Positions 23,569 to 33,668 of a stretch of DNA of 64,000 nucleotides are shown here, in pieces. The notes under the pieces were generated by a model. It saw only the letters and a list, made by a program, of their open reading frames with translations. It was not told the origin of the DNA and ran no database searches. This DNA comes from Anaerolineaceae bacterium (lineage in GTDB: Bacteria > Chloroflexota > Anaerolineae > Aggregatilineales > Phototrophicaceae): positions 558,001 to 622,000 of the forward strand of contig PABP01000021.1 of NCBI GenBank assembly GCA_002699585.1, in the 5' to 3' direction. Numbering within the stretch: the first letter of the stretch is position 1; each line of letters begins with the position of its first letter. A program made the position numbers and the translations under genes.

Positions 23569-23973
23569 ATGGACAATACACAACCGAGTGTGTTCGATAT
23601 GGTCGGTGGTGAACCCACTTTTCGCAAACTCGTGGATCTTTTCTACGCCAAAGTAGAGGCTGATCCCGATCTCAGGCCGCTATTCCCGGATGATCTCGAA
23701 CCGGGCAAGCACTGGCAGTATCTGTTCCTGATGCAATATTGGGGTGGTCCAGGGCAATATGCCGCCGAACGTGGCCATCCACGCCTACGTATGCGCCACG
23801 CCCCCTTCGCCATTGATGCTAGCGCGCGTGATGCCTGGGTGCGTCACATGCACACTGCGATTGACGAAGTGGGTATCCAAGAACCTGCGCGTTCCATGAT
23901 GCGAGATTACTTTGATCGCGGTGCGACCTTCATGATTAACCACGATGGCCCTCCAGGTGAAAACCAGTCATGA
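23569..23973 (+). CDS. Truncated hemoglobin, group II (GlbO-like)
   Basis: A heme protein of 134 residues that binds O2 or NO. FDMVGGEPTFRKLVDLFYAK and the HPRLRMRHAPFAI region with the proximal His follow the group II pattern, and the Trp in RDAWVRHMHTAI is the group II TrpG8 position. A second feature, QYWGGPGQYAAERGHP, is the usual loop. GGGAGC is the ribosome site before ATG 23569. It overlaps the next gene by four bases (ATGA). Its exact role, NO detoxification or O2 handling, cannot be told. Confidence 0.92.
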   Translation: MDNTQPSVFDMVGGEPTFRKLVDLFYAKVEADPDLRPLFPDDLEPGKHWQYLFLMQYWGGPGQYAAERGHPRLRMRHAPFAIDASARDAWVRHMHTAIDEVGIQEPARSMMRDYFDRGATFMINHDGPPGENQS

Positions 23974-24419
23974 CCAAGACACGTCGCCAACGATTGGCCG
24001 AAGCCGAAGCACAGGCCAGCGAACCACAGCAAAGGATAGGGCCTTTTGCTTCCATGTCGAACGCATTGGCAAATTTGGCTTCCCGATTCATCCAACGCCC
24101 ACGCTTGCTGCGGATCATATTGGTTGCGCTCATCGCCCTGAGCTGGGTAATGCTCGTCTTCCCGCTGGTGGACCTGGTTTATTTCAACTACTTTTTTGAT
24201 GTCGAGACACGCGCTGTGCCTGCCTACGTCACGGCGGGCATTGGCTTGCTGATTTATATGCTGGGTTGGTATTGGCTGGTTGGCACAGTAGGACTCAGAG
24301 ATCGTATGCGGGCGCGGCCCGTCGCTGGGCTGTACTTGCTATTGGGATTGCTGGTTTTTGTAGTTGATGTATGCTTAGTGATCTATGGGCTTGTGTCCCA
24401 GTACTACGTGGCTCAATAA
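23970..24419 (+). CDS. Membrane protein with three transmembrane helices
   Basis: A protein of 149 residues with a polar basic N-terminus (1-45) and three hydrophobic helices (about 47-70, 83-104 and 120-142). No motif is recognised. It is coupled to the hemoglobin gene through ATGA at 23970-23973 and followed by a lipoprotein gene 12 bases later, which makes a three-gene operon. A role as a membrane partner of the globin is conceivable but not shown. Confidence 0.65.
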   Translation: MTKTRRQRLAEAEAQASEPQQRIGPFASMSNALANLASRFIQRPRLLRIILVALIALSWVMLVFPLVDLVYFNYFFDVETRAVPAYVTAGIGLLIYMLGWYWLVGTVGLRDRMRARPVAGLYLLLGLLVFVVDVCLVIYGLVSQYYVAQ

Positions 24420-24431
24420 GGAGTAATCCAC

Positions 24432-25073
24432 ATGGCACGACAGATAGGTAGAGTGGCCCTGGTCGTTATCTTGTTGTTTACAGCAGCGTGTACCCCAAAT
24501 GATGGCGATACATTGCCGACGAGCGCCGCCTTGCCAACGGATGACCCTGCAACGGAAGTGCCTGTAGAAGAAGAGGCCACGCCAACCGCGGAAGTTCTGC
24601 TCGCGACTGCCGAGAATCTGCGCCCCACATTGCCGCCAACCTTCACGCCTACCGTAGAAGGCGATAGCCAGGAAATAGATGACACGGACGATGCATCTGC
24701 ATCACAGCCCAGTAATCCGACCAGTACACCGTCCTCGGAGACTTCTAATCCGCCACCCGTCACCAGTGGCGAACGCCCAGCCTGTGTTGACTTTGAAGTT
24801 GACTTGCAAGAATCGACTTCAACGTTCGCATTAGGTACACAGCCTGTCGCTGCCTGGACGTCAATTGACGGTGCCGAGTCCTACTTTCTTGAACTGAGCA
24901 ATCAGTCCGGCTTCGTCATCCTCACGGACATCTACATTGCTGAAACAACCTACACATTTGATGCCGACCTGTTCGAGGATGCCCAGGCCTACGGCTGGAG
25001 TGTCTATCCGCTGGATGCCAACGGCGATCAAATGTGCTTCACGCGCGGCTCAGAAATGGTCGTTCAGGACTAG
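24432..25073 (+). CDS. Lipoprotein with disordered spacer and ligand-binding-like C-terminus
   Basis: A signal peptide with lipobox FTAAC (Cys20) indicates lipid anchoring. A Pro/Thr/Glu-rich spacer (25-115) follows. The C-terminal 95 residues (RPACVDFEVDLQESTSTFAL, VAAWTSIDGAESYFLELSNQ) have the shape of a fibronectin-like or Ig-like domain (AWTSIDGAESYFLELS). Substrate unknown. It ends convergently with thyX, with no gap. Confidence 0.7.
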   Translation: MARQIGRVALVVILLFTAACTPNDGDTLPTSAALPTDDPATEVPVEEEATPTAEVLLATAENLRPTLPPTFTPTVEGDSQEIDDTDDASASQPSNPTSTPSSETSNPPPVTSGERPACVDFEVDLQESTSTFALGTQPVAAWTSIDGAESYFLELSNQSGFVILTDIYIAETTYTFDADLFEDAQAYGWSVYPLDANGDQMCFTRGSEMVVQD

Positions 25074-25799
25074 CTACTCTTGTTTTGGGTTCAAGATATA
25101 TTGATTGAATGCTTCCGCTGTCCAGGGTAGGGCCTGCTGGAAGAAGTGATCGTAAATGGCCTGGGCATACACGCGGATTTCATATTGTGCATCCTGGGCC
25201 ATGCGTAGACGCAAAAAGTGCATCAAATTGTGGGCATCAATCTTAGTGACCCACGTATAGTAGACACTGAACCCTGGCAAAAATAGCCGTGCCATTTCTT
25301 TTGAAACTCCCTTGTCCAGCGCATTCTGATAATGCTGGAAACCCGCTTCGTAGTGGGCGATCAGATCAGCCGTCAGCGCTTCGCCATCAACATCTTCTAA
25401 CTGGCCCTCACTGGCTTGCTTATTATCTTTCGACTGCCGCCGCCAGATATCTGGTACATAAAAATCAGATTCTTCAAAGGGCGTGTAGCGCCCGGATTGG
25501 GCGTTCATGTTCCAGGTGCGATGCCGGACCCACTGCCACCATGTCACCAGGGGCGCTCGTACTCGGAACTTGAATTCAACCATTTCAAAAGGTGAGGTAT
25601 GCCGATGGCGTAGGAGATAAAAGAGCAGCTTCTTGTCGCGCGTATCGCCTTTGCTTTCTCCCAGAAAGCTAACGCGAGCTGCGTTCACAATGGCCAGATC
25701 TCCTGAAATATCGGTGCTGGGGTGGGGCATCAGGTCGACAAGCTCAATCCAACCTTTGTCGAGCACATCCACACGTTTGCCGATGATAGTTTCACTCAC
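25074..25799 (-). CDS. thyX: Flavin-dependent thymidylate synthase
   Basis: Makes dTMP from dUMP with methylene-tetrahydrofolate, FAD and NADPH. The ThyX motif is present as RHRTWNMNAQSGRY, which keeps RHR, N, S and RY but has Asn for the first Ser and Ala for Glu of the common RHRxxSxNExSxRY form. HTSPFEMVEFKFRVRAPLVT precedes it. GTG 25799 is chosen because GGAG lies seven bases before it; further upstream codons, including TTG 25823, would cover that site. No thyA is in the window; a thymidine kinase lies at 53603. It ends against the convergent lipoprotein gene. Confidence 0.92.
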   Translation of the reverse strand: MSETIIGKRVDVLDKGWIELVDLMPHPSTDISGDLAIVNAARVSFLGESKGDTRDKKLLFYLLRHRHTSPFEMVEFKFRVRAPLVTWWQWVRHRTWNMNAQSGRYTPFEESDFYVPDIWRRQSKDNKQASEGQLEDVDGEALTADLIAHYEAGFQHYQNALDKGVSKEMARLFLPGFSVYYTWVTKIDAHNLMHFLRLRMAQDAQYEIRVYAQAIYDHFFQQALPWTAEAFNQYILNPKQE

Positions 25800-25853
25800 A
25801 AGTTTCTCCACTGTATGTAGCAAGGATAAGTAGAAACGAGAAACGGTGCAATC

Positions 25854-26432
25854 CTAGTTACTGAGCATTTGTAGCGCCATGCGTAAGCGTTCTTGTTCGT
25901 CGTCAGGGGCATCATTCGGCAGCGATTGAATAGCCGTTTGTGCTTCCACTACGCTAAAGCCTAAGGCAATTAGCGCATCCATGACATCGCTGTTGACATC
26001 GCTGACGCCCGATTCTGGCACAGCATCCAGTCCAACGGGTATCTTGTCTTTGAGTTCAAACAGAATCTTCTGGGCCGTTTTCTTGCCGATGCCCGGTACG
26101 CGCGTTAGGATTTCTGAGCGCTCACTGATGATGGCCTGCCGTAAGTTGTCGATATTCAGGCTGCTGAGGATGGTGACGCCCAACTTAGGCCCGACGCCGT
26201 TGATTTTGATGAGCGTATCGAATAGATCGCGTTCCTGCGGTGTGGCGAAACCAAACAACGTCAGGGAGTCCTCACGTACGATGAGGCGCGTCTGTAAGCT
26301 CACTTGCTGCCCGATCTGACACTTCTCCAGGGCAGACCGTGTCGCAATCACTTCAATACCGATGCCACCCACTGTGATGACGGCAAGTTGTGCATCTTTG
26401 TAATCCACATAGCCGCTGATACTCGCAATCAA
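25854..26432 (-). CDS. ruvA: Holliday junction DNA helicase subunit RuvA
   Basis: Binds four-way junctions as tetramers and positions RuvB. The N-terminal OB domain begins MIASISGYVDYKD, followed by the two helix-hairpin-helix motifs (LIKINGVGPKLGVTILSSLN and LTRVPGIGKKTAQKILFELK) and a C-terminal UBA-like domain (DALIALGFSVVEAQTAIQSL). Length 192 is normal. The start is TTG 26432, with GAGGG eight bases before it, twelve bases after the ruvC stop. ruvB is not here but at 57351, so the complex is split between loci. Confidence 0.95.
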   Translation of the reverse strand: MIASISGYVDYKDAQLAVITVGGIGIEVIATRSALEKCQIGQQVSLQTRLIVREDSLTLFGFATPQERDLFDTLIKINGVGPKLGVTILSSLNIDNLRQAIISERSEILTRVPGIGKKTAQKILFELKDKIPVGLDAVPESGVSDVNSDVMDALIALGFSVVEAQTAIQSLPNDAPDDEQERLRMALQMLSN

Positions 26433-26443
26433 AAGCTTGCCCT

Positions 26444-26944
26444 CTAAGTCAGGTCGTCGTAAGCACTAGGATAATGGCTTGTATGAATATCCGTGATGGC
26501 AACAGCCAACGCATCGGCTGCATCATCAGGCTTCGGAATCTTCTCTAGATTGAGCAGCAGGCGCACCATCTCCTGCATCTGCGCTTTATCCGCACCACCA
26601 TAACCGGAAATTGACTGTTTAATCTGGTTTGGCTTGTATTCATTAATTCGGATTTGCGCTTGTTGCAGGGCCAACAAAATGCATCCTCGGCTTTGGGCAA
26701 CGGTTATAGCTGTCGTCACGTTCCTGGCGAAGAACAACTCTTCCACGCCTGCGCTTTGTGGCTGGTAGGTCTCGATGAGATCGCTCAACTCATTGAAAAT
26801 CGTTTCCAGCCGTTCGGGCATTGGTGTCTTGGCCGGGGTACGGATAACGCCATAATGAATGGCTTCCAACGAGCCATCATTGTGTTCTTCGACGAACCCA
26901 TACCCGACGATGGCTGTTCCCGGATCAATCCCTAATGAGAGCAT
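26444..26944 (-). CDS. ruvC: Holliday junction resolvase RuvC
   Basis: Cuts Holliday junctions together with RuvAB. The RNase H-like fold is marked by LGIDPGTAIVGYG (first Asp), the GVEELFFARNV Glu, and the DDAADALAVAI pair of Asp near the C-terminus. Length 166 is normal. ATG 26944 follows the yebC stop by nine bases. Operon order yebC-ruvC-ruvA is the common bacterial one. Confidence 0.95.
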   Translation of the reverse strand: MLSLGIDPGTAIVGYGFVEEHNDGSLEAIHYGVIRTPAKTPMPERLETIFNELSDLIETYQPQSAGVEELFFARNVTTAITVAQSRGCILLALQQAQIRINEYKPNQIKQSISGYGGADKAQMQEMVRLLLNLEKIPKPDDAADALAVAITDIHTSHYPSAYDDLT

Positions 26945-26953
26945 ACAAAGCGC

Positions 26954-27706
26954 TTACTCACTATCAAAGGCCATGGCGACTTCGTCAGTAATATCGAGGT
27001 TTGACGAAACGCTCTGCACGTCATCCAACTCTTCGAGTTTATCTAGCAGGCGCATATTTTGTACAGCTTTGGCAACAGGCAGCGATGATTCATTCTGTGC
27101 GAACCAGCGCAGCTCGCCATCCTCGACATCGTATTTGGCTTCGCGCAGGGCACCTTCCACGGCACCATAAGCATCACGCGGTGTATAGACGATGATGACT
27201 TCATCTTCTGGCACGACGTCTTCTGCACCGGCATCGGCGGCGATAAGGAACAGCTCGTCGAAATCGACATCATCAGCTTTTACGGTGATGTAGCCCTTCT
27301 GCTCGAACTGCCACGCCACTGAACCATTGCTGGCCAAGCTACCGCCATTCTTATTGAAAGCGTTCTTGACTTCTGCCAGCGCGCGGTTCTTATTGTCCGT
27401 TAGCACCTCGACAATGAAAGCGATACCGTCAATTCCATAACCTTCGTAGGTAAACTCTTCGAGCTGCCCACCCTCTAGTTCGCCCGTGCCTTTCTTAATC
27501 GCACGTTCGATGTTGTCTTTTGGCATGTTGGCTGCTTTGGCTTTTTCAACAGCCAGGGATAACCGTGGATTACTATCTTCATCGCCGCCACCTTCGCGTG
27601 CTGTGATGGTCAACTCTTTTGCAAGCCGTGTGAAGATCTTGCCGCGTTTAGCGTCAACGGCTCCCTTTTTGCGCTTAATAGTCGACCATTTACTATGACC
27701 AGACAT
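26954..27706 (-). CDS. yebC: YebC/PmpR family protein
   Basis: A TACO1/YebC-type protein of 250 residues, conserved from bacteria to mitochondria and linked to transcription control and to translation of proline stretches. The start MSGHSKWSTIKRKKGAVDAK and the NPRLSLAVEKAKAANMPKDN region are diagnostic. GGAG precedes ATG 27706. It heads the operon with ruvC and ruvA, the usual arrangement. Confidence 0.95.
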   Translation of the reverse strand: MSGHSKWSTIKRKKGAVDAKRGKIFTRLAKELTITAREGGGDEDSNPRLSLAVEKAKAANMPKDNIERAIKKGTGELEGGQLEEFTYEGYGIDGIAFIVEVLTDNKNRALAEVKNAFNKNGGSLASNGSVAWQFEQKGYITVKADDVDFDELFLIAADAGAEDVVPEDEVIIVYTPRDAYGAVEGALREAKYDVEDGELRWFAQNESSLPVAKAVQNMRLLDKLEELDDVQSVSSNLDITDEVAMAFDSE

Positions 27707-27757
27707 ATAGATTGCTCCGTGATTTTGTTGCAGGAATTAACTGTGGTTTCGCTTCTG

Positions 27758-27763
27758 ATTATA
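27758..27763 (-). promoter_or_regulatory. Possible -10 box for the yebC-ruvC-ruvA operon
   Basis: The minus strand reads TATAAT at 27763-27758, 52 bases upstream of the yebC start, in a region that holds divergent promoters. A clear -35 hexamer was not found. Confidence 0.4.
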
Positions 27764-27796
27764 CAACAAAATGGCACAGTGATTAGGGGGAGGCTG

Positions 27797-27805
27797 TGCT
27801 ATAAT
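27797..27805 (+). promoter_or_regulatory. Extended -10 promoter element upstream of the anchored FecR-like gene
   Basis: TGCTATAAT at 27797-27805 is an exact extended -10 element, 38 bases before the ATG at 27843. The longest frame would start with the ATG at 27804, inside this box, which shows that the true start is further down. Confidence 0.65.
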
Positions 27806-27842
27806 GTCGGCCCTGAGTGTACGATTAGCATCGAATGAATTT

Positions 27843-29216
27843 ATGACCGAGCAACAGACTATGACCGATACGACGAACGAAAACGAAGTTGGAATTCCAA
27901 TGGGGCGTATTACCTGGGGGGTTCTGGTGACGGCTTTTGTCGTCTTCTGCATGATCTGTCTGGCAAGTACCATCGGTCTCTATGGATTTATTTTTCGTAG
28001 TACTGTGCCCATGTCTGCAACGCTTCAGATTAGCCGAGGGACAGCTCTCGTCACTAATGCCGATGTCACTGAACGCGGCTATCGTGCGGAAACAACTTTG
28101 CCGACGCGCCCGGTTGTCATCAACAACAGTGCCCAAACCCAGAGCGTGCTGGTTTTTGGAAGCGCCGACCCAGAGCGCGGTCCGTTAGCCTTGTTGACCT
28201 TGCAGGACAATAGCGAAATTCGGCTGCTCAGTGCGGAGCATCCGCGTTTCTCATGGTCCGTTCTCAGATCAGAAATAATCCTCGATTCGTTTGACGGTGA
28301 ACTAGACATCTTTGTTTTTGACAGAGGCAATGAATTAAGTGATATTCGCATTATTGATGTTGCTGGGAACCGTGTCGATATTCTTGACACAGGGCGTTAT
28401 GTGATAAGCAGCGTCAATAATCGCATGTATGTTGATACCCGTGAAGGTAACGCGATTATCTTCGCCACTGACGAGCGCTCTGCCGTTTCTGTGACGTCGG
28501 GTCAACAGTATCGTGTCGGTGGTGACCTCAATAATCCCTCCCGTGTAACGACATATCGTGAGAACCTCATTGACAAAGGGCTTTTCGCCTTTATCCAACC
28601 CAGTGTTGTGGATGATGCTCAGTATCTACCTTATCCCTGGGGTTGTGAAGTTCGTCAGGACAATCTGCCGAGCAGTACCTATACGATGGATTACTGGGAA
28701 GGGCGGCGTGCAGTCCGCTATACCCGTGGCAATGGGGCAGAGTCCCACGGTGAAACCAATTGTTCACAGAGCTTTGGTCCTGATGGTGTCTCGCTACAAG
28801 GCTATACCTTCCTGGAGATAGAGACAACGGTTCTGATTAATTACCAGTCGCTCAGCAAATGTGGCCAGGAAGGCAGTGAGTGTCCCCTCATGCTGCGCCT
28901 GCGCTTCGAGACTGAAGATGGCGGCACTTTTGAATGGATTCAGGGCCTTTACTATGCTGATGACCCCAACCGCGACTACCCAAACCAGTGTAGTGGCTGC
29001 TTGCAAGCCAATCTCCAGATGAATCAAAAGGTCTGGTATACTTATCGATCCGATAATTTGATCGCGACATTGTCAGCCGCAGGTTATCCGCCCTTAACGA
29101 GCATCAAGGACATCAAATTCTATGCATCCGGCCACGATTATGATGTTTTTGTCAGTGAGTTGGGCCTATATCGAGGTTGGGTAGACGTTGTTCCTCAGGT
29201 GAGTCAAGCCGAGTAG
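27843..29216 (+). CDS. Membrane-anchored extracellular protein, FecR-like with C-terminal sandwich domain
   Basis: From ATG 27843 the protein has 457 residues: a short cytoplasmic start, one transmembrane helix (ITWGVLVTAFVVFCMICLAS), a strand-rich middle (about 80-235) with FecR-like features (DTGRYVISSVNNRMYVDTRE, VDTREGNAIIFATDERSAVS) and a C-terminal domain from about 265 with paired Cys (CGQEGSECP, CSGC) that looks like a carbohydrate-binding-type jelly roll. No sigma factor is adjacent. Start 27861 is an alternative. Its ligand is unknown. It is divergent from yebC and convergent with radC. Confidence 0.65.
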   Translation: MTEQQTMTDTTNENEVGIPMGRITWGVLVTAFVVFCMICLASTIGLYGFIFRSTVPMSATLQISRGTALVTNADVTERGYRAETTLPTRPVVINNSAQTQSVLVFGSADPERGPLALLTLQDNSEIRLLSAEHPRFSWSVLRSEIILDSFDGELDIFVFDRGNELSDIRIIDVAGNRVDILDTGRYVISSVNNRMYVDTREGNAIIFATDERSAVSVTSGQQYRVGGDLNNPSRVTTYRENLIDKGLFAFIQPSVVDDAQYLPYPWGCEVRQDNLPSSTYTMDYWEGRRAVRYTRGNGAESHGETNCSQSFGPDGVSLQGYTFLEIETTVLINYQSLSKCGQEGSECPLMLRLRFETEDGGTFEWIQGLYYADDPNRDYPNQCSGCLQANLQMNQKVWYTYRSDNLIATLSAAGYPPLTSIKDIKFYASGHDYDVFVSELGLYRGWVDVVPQVSQAE

Positions 29217-29223
29217 CGACCGC

Positions 29224-29916
29224 CTATCTCAGTCGACCCGCTTCTCGGAACGAATACCATGTGCTATGGCCAATGATAATGTGATCAACCACATCAATAT
29301 CGAGCATATCACCTGCGCCAACAACCGCTTTCGTAATGTTCCTATCATCGGCTGATGGGGACGGATCGCCCGATGGGTGGTTGTGCAGCAATATTATCGC
29401 TGGACACTGCTCAACAATGGGCAACCTGAACAATTCAGCAATGCGAATAAGCGAGGCATTGACGGTGCCCGTTGTCACAGTACGGATCGCCTTGACGTGC
29501 TGTGCCGTATCCAACAGCATAATGCGCACTTGTTCCTGTTTAAGTTTCTGCATATCCTCCACGAGTTTCACAGCTTGTGCGGCATTACGAACTTGAGGCT
29601 GCTCATGCGGCATATGCGCGTTAAGTCGTCTAGCCAGTTCAACGGTCGCCAGGATTTGTGCGGACTTGGCATCACCCAATCCACTGATTTCTTTGAGTTG
29701 TGTCGCAGAGGCTTGCGCCATTCCTGCTAACCCATCGAAGCGCGCTAGTAAGCGTGTTGCCAGTTGGATTACATTCTCATTCGGTGTGCCTGTTCGCAAC
29801 AGAATCGCCAGCAACTCACTATTGCTGAGCCGATCTGCTCCCTGATGAAGTAATCGCTCCCGTGGCCGTTCGTGATCCGGTAATTCGCGTATGCGTAACG
29901 AATCGTGTTGTGTCAT
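29224..29916 (-). CDS. radC: RadC/JAMM-domain protein
   Basis: A protein of 230 residues from ATG 29916. The helix-hairpin-helix part (LKEISGLGDAKSAQILATVE) is followed by the JAMM metalloprotease-like domain with the metal motif HNHPSGDPSPSADD, all three metal ligands present. RadC's biochemical role is unsettled; the old repair assignment is doubtful. In-frame codons upstream of 29916 are not supported by a ribosome site. It is convergent with the FecR-like gene. Confidence 0.92.
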   Translation of the reverse strand: MTQHDSLRIRELPDHERPRERLLHQGADRLSNSELLAILLRTGTPNENVIQLATRLLARFDGLAGMAQASATQLKEISGLGDAKSAQILATVELARRLNAHMPHEQPQVRNAAQAVKLVEDMQKLKQEQVRIMLLDTAQHVKAIRTVTTGTVNASLIRIAELFRLPIVEQCPAIILLHNHPSGDPSPSADDRNITKAVVGAGDMLDIDVVDHIIIGHSTWYSFREAGRLR

Positions 29917-30082
29917 GAGTATGTGCTCATAAGCAGTCAATGCGTTCAGTGTAGCATACAAGAGCAGCGCGTTGCGTGCACAATATGTCACTGCTATACT
30001 GCACACATCACTTTACGTATCACTTTCAACCAGTGTCAGTCAAATTGGCTGTTTGCAATAAGCAATAGGGCATTAGGCAACT

Positions 30083-30664
30083 ATGGAAAATCTTGATTCG
30101 GGGCTGTTGATTGCACTTGTCTATGGCGGTGTTGTTCTCGCAGCATTCTGGTTAGCAATGATTATCTGGGCATATCGCGATATGCGGTCGCGCTCCCGCG
30201 ATGGGATCGCCAGCATTCTCGTTGGCATTATGGTCGCTATCCTGACGATACCCGGCCTGTTTATCTATATCATGCTGCGCCCCAGGGAAACCCTGTCAGA
30301 AGCCTATGAGCGGTCTTTGGAAGAGGAAGCGTTGTTACAGGAAATTGAGGAGAAGCCCCACTGCCCCGGTTGCGCTCAGCGTGTCGACCCGGATTGGCAA
30401 GCTTGCCCAACCTGCCACACACGTTTAAAGCGGCCTTGTGCGGTTTGTAATCATCTACTGGAACTTTCCTGGGAGATTTGCCCGTACTGTGCGGCCTCCC
30501 AGAATCAGTACATGCCCGATGACACAGTGATTAACACCTCACGTCACATCAGTCGGCGCGCACCAGAGCCGCCTGCCATCTCCAATAAGTGGCTGGCTAA
30601 CGATCCAACTGCATCCGCAGATAGCGCGTCCGATATGCCCCAATATGTTGATGACAATTACTAA
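30083..30664 (+). CDS. Membrane protein with double zinc ribbon
   Basis: A protein of 193 residues. Two transmembrane helices (about 8-30 and 44-64) are followed by a charged helix and then a double zinc ribbon: CPGCAQRVDPDWQACPTC and CAVCNHLLELSWEICPYC. A polar tail ends it. This combination is common in Chloroflexota and Actinobacteria, function unknown. It faces the convergent pyruvate kinase gene. Confidence 0.75.
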   Translation: MENLDSGLLIALVYGGVVLAAFWLAMIIWAYRDMRSRSRDGIASILVGIMVAILTIPGLFIYIMLRPRETLSEAYERSLEEEALLQEIEEKPHCPGCAQRVDPDWQACPTCHTRLKRPCAVCNHLLELSWEICPYCAASQNQYMPDDTVINTSRHISRRAPEPPAISNKWLANDPTASADSASDMPQYVDDNY

Positions 30665-30679
30665 GTAGGGGTAGTGCGT

Positions 30680-32146
30680 TTAGATTTCGCCCTGTTCACC
30701 CACACGATGAACTTTTAAGAAGTTTGTTTGGCCGGCGATGCCGAACGGCACCCCTGCAATGATAACTAACAGGTCGCCGCGATGCACATGTTCGGCATCG
30801 TGGGCTGCACGCACCGTCACGATGATCATTTCATCGACAGTGTTGAATGAGGCCACATGGAAAGCATGTACACCCCATACCAAAGCCATACGTCGATAGG
30901 TACGTTCGACAGGCGTCATACATAAGATGGGGGTCGTTGGACGTTCGCGGGCGACTCTGCGGGCAGTATAGCCCGATAGTGTCGTGGTGATGATTGCTGT
31001 AGGATGCAGTGCCTCGGAAATATGGAAGGTTGCTTCGCCTATGGCATTCGATACCGTTTCATGATTGACTGTCGTTGTTTCTGCGACATCAAAAACGTAG
31101 CGGTCGTTTCGCTGGTTCCCAATTTCTTTCTCCGCAGTAATGGCAATATTCGCCATCACTTCCACAGCGCGCACCGGGAATTTGCCTGCGGCACTTTCGG
31201 CGCTCAGCATGACGGCATCTGTTCCGTCGAGGATCGCGTTGTACACATCGCTGGCTTCCGCACGGGTTGGTCGTGGGTTGCTCTTCATGGATTCCAGCAT
31301 TTGTGTGGCGGTGATGACAGGTTTTGCTGCCGCGTTACACAGTTGGATGATCCGTTTCTGTTCCAGCGGGACACGCTCTGCCGGGGTTTCGACGCCCAGG
31401 TCACCACGGGCGACCATAATGCCATCGCATAAGGCGATGATCTCTTCGATATTCTCCAGAGCTTCGCGCATCTCGATTTTGGCGATGATAGCCGCGTCAC
31501 CGTTGAAGAAATTCATCAACCATTTGAGCTGCCGAATGTCATCGGCCTTACGCACAAACGACATGGCGATGTAGTCTGTATCCTGGCTCAATGCGAATTC
31601 GATATCCGCGCGATCTTTTTCAGTGATCGCTGACAGCGTCAACGTGGCATCGGGGGCGGAAACACCCTTGCGTGATGTCAATGGCCCACCAATGACGACC
31701 TCACAGCGGACCTGCCTTGCACTCGTTTCTGTGACAGTCATCTGGAGATTGCCGTCGTCGAGCAGCAATGTCGAACCAGCACTCAAGTCCTGCATGAATT
31801 CTGGGTGAGGTAGCGAGATAAGACCATCTTCGCCGGGGACATCATCCAACGTAAACGTGATGGTGTCCCCGGTTTTTATCATTAGGGGTTCGTTGGCAAC
31901 CGTACCTATTCGGATTTTCGGGCCTTGGATGTCGCACAAAATAGCGACATTGATGCCTTCTTCGGCAGCGATTTTCCGAACGGCCTCAATTGCTTTGCCA
32001 TGCGTTTCATGGTCGCCATGAGAGAAGTTGATGCGTGCCACATCCATACCGGCGCGCAGCATCTGCCGGATAATCTCTGGATCACGCGATGCGGGTCCCA
32101 GAGTGGCGACTATTTTCGTACTTTTGCTGTTTAACGGACGCGGCAC
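30680..32146 (-). CDS. pyk: Pyruvate kinase
   Basis: Converts phosphoenolpyruvate and ADP to pyruvate and ATP in glycolysis. The barrel motifs are clear: NFSHGDHETHGKAIEAVRKI, CDIQGPKIRIG, IIAKIE with the catalytic Lys, GIMVARGDLGVE and the ATQMLESM loop. A GTG start at 32146 has AAGGGA ahead of it. Length 488 covers the usual A, B and C domains, the last from about 350. It lies 45 bases after the enolase stop and is likely co-transcribed, pairing consecutive steps of the pathway. Confidence 0.96.
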   Translation of the reverse strand: MPRPLNSKSTKIVATLGPASRDPEIIRQMLRAGMDVARINFSHGDHETHGKAIEAVRKIAAEEGINVAILCDIQGPKIRIGTVANEPLMIKTGDTITFTLDDVPGEDGLISLPHPEFMQDLSAGSTLLLDDGNLQMTVTETSARQVRCEVVIGGPLTSRKGVSAPDATLTLSAITEKDRADIEFALSQDTDYIAMSFVRKADDIRQLKWLMNFFNGDAAIIAKIEMREALENIEEIIALCDGIMVARGDLGVETPAERVPLEQKRIIQLCNAAAKPVITATQMLESMKSNPRPTRAEASDVYNAILDGTDAVMLSAESAAGKFPVRAVEVMANIAITAEKEIGNQRNDRYVFDVAETTTVNHETVSNAIGEATFHISEALHPTAIITTTLSGYTARRVARERPTTPILCMTPVERTYRRMALVWGVHAFHVASFNTVDEMIIVTVRAAHDAEHVHRGDLLVIIAGVPFGIAGQTNFLKVHRVGEQGEI

Positions 32147-32191
32147 GGAATTCCCTTTCTTGTATGACGACTTCGCCTGATAGCGATAGAT

Positions 32192-33496
<1,305 letters not shown>

Positions 33497-33668
33497 CTAT
33501 GGTTTTATTGGATGTTGGATTCTGTGCCAACAGGTCCCTCCCAATATTGCTCGTATCATAATACATAATTCCAGCCGGATTCACCACCACGGGGAGTGCA
33601 TCCTGACAAAGCCATAAACGTTTATTAAAATACAAGGACCAGTTGGTGCTAAAGGACACCCTTTAACC

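Noticed and set aside
27804-27842. ATG 27804 as the start of the FecR-like gene
   Set aside because: It lies within the extended -10 promoter element, so it cannot be in the transcript.
29224-29916. radC as part of a mobile element
   Set aside because: RadC homologues do occur on mobile elements, but here the gene lies among core genes without recombinase or att signs.
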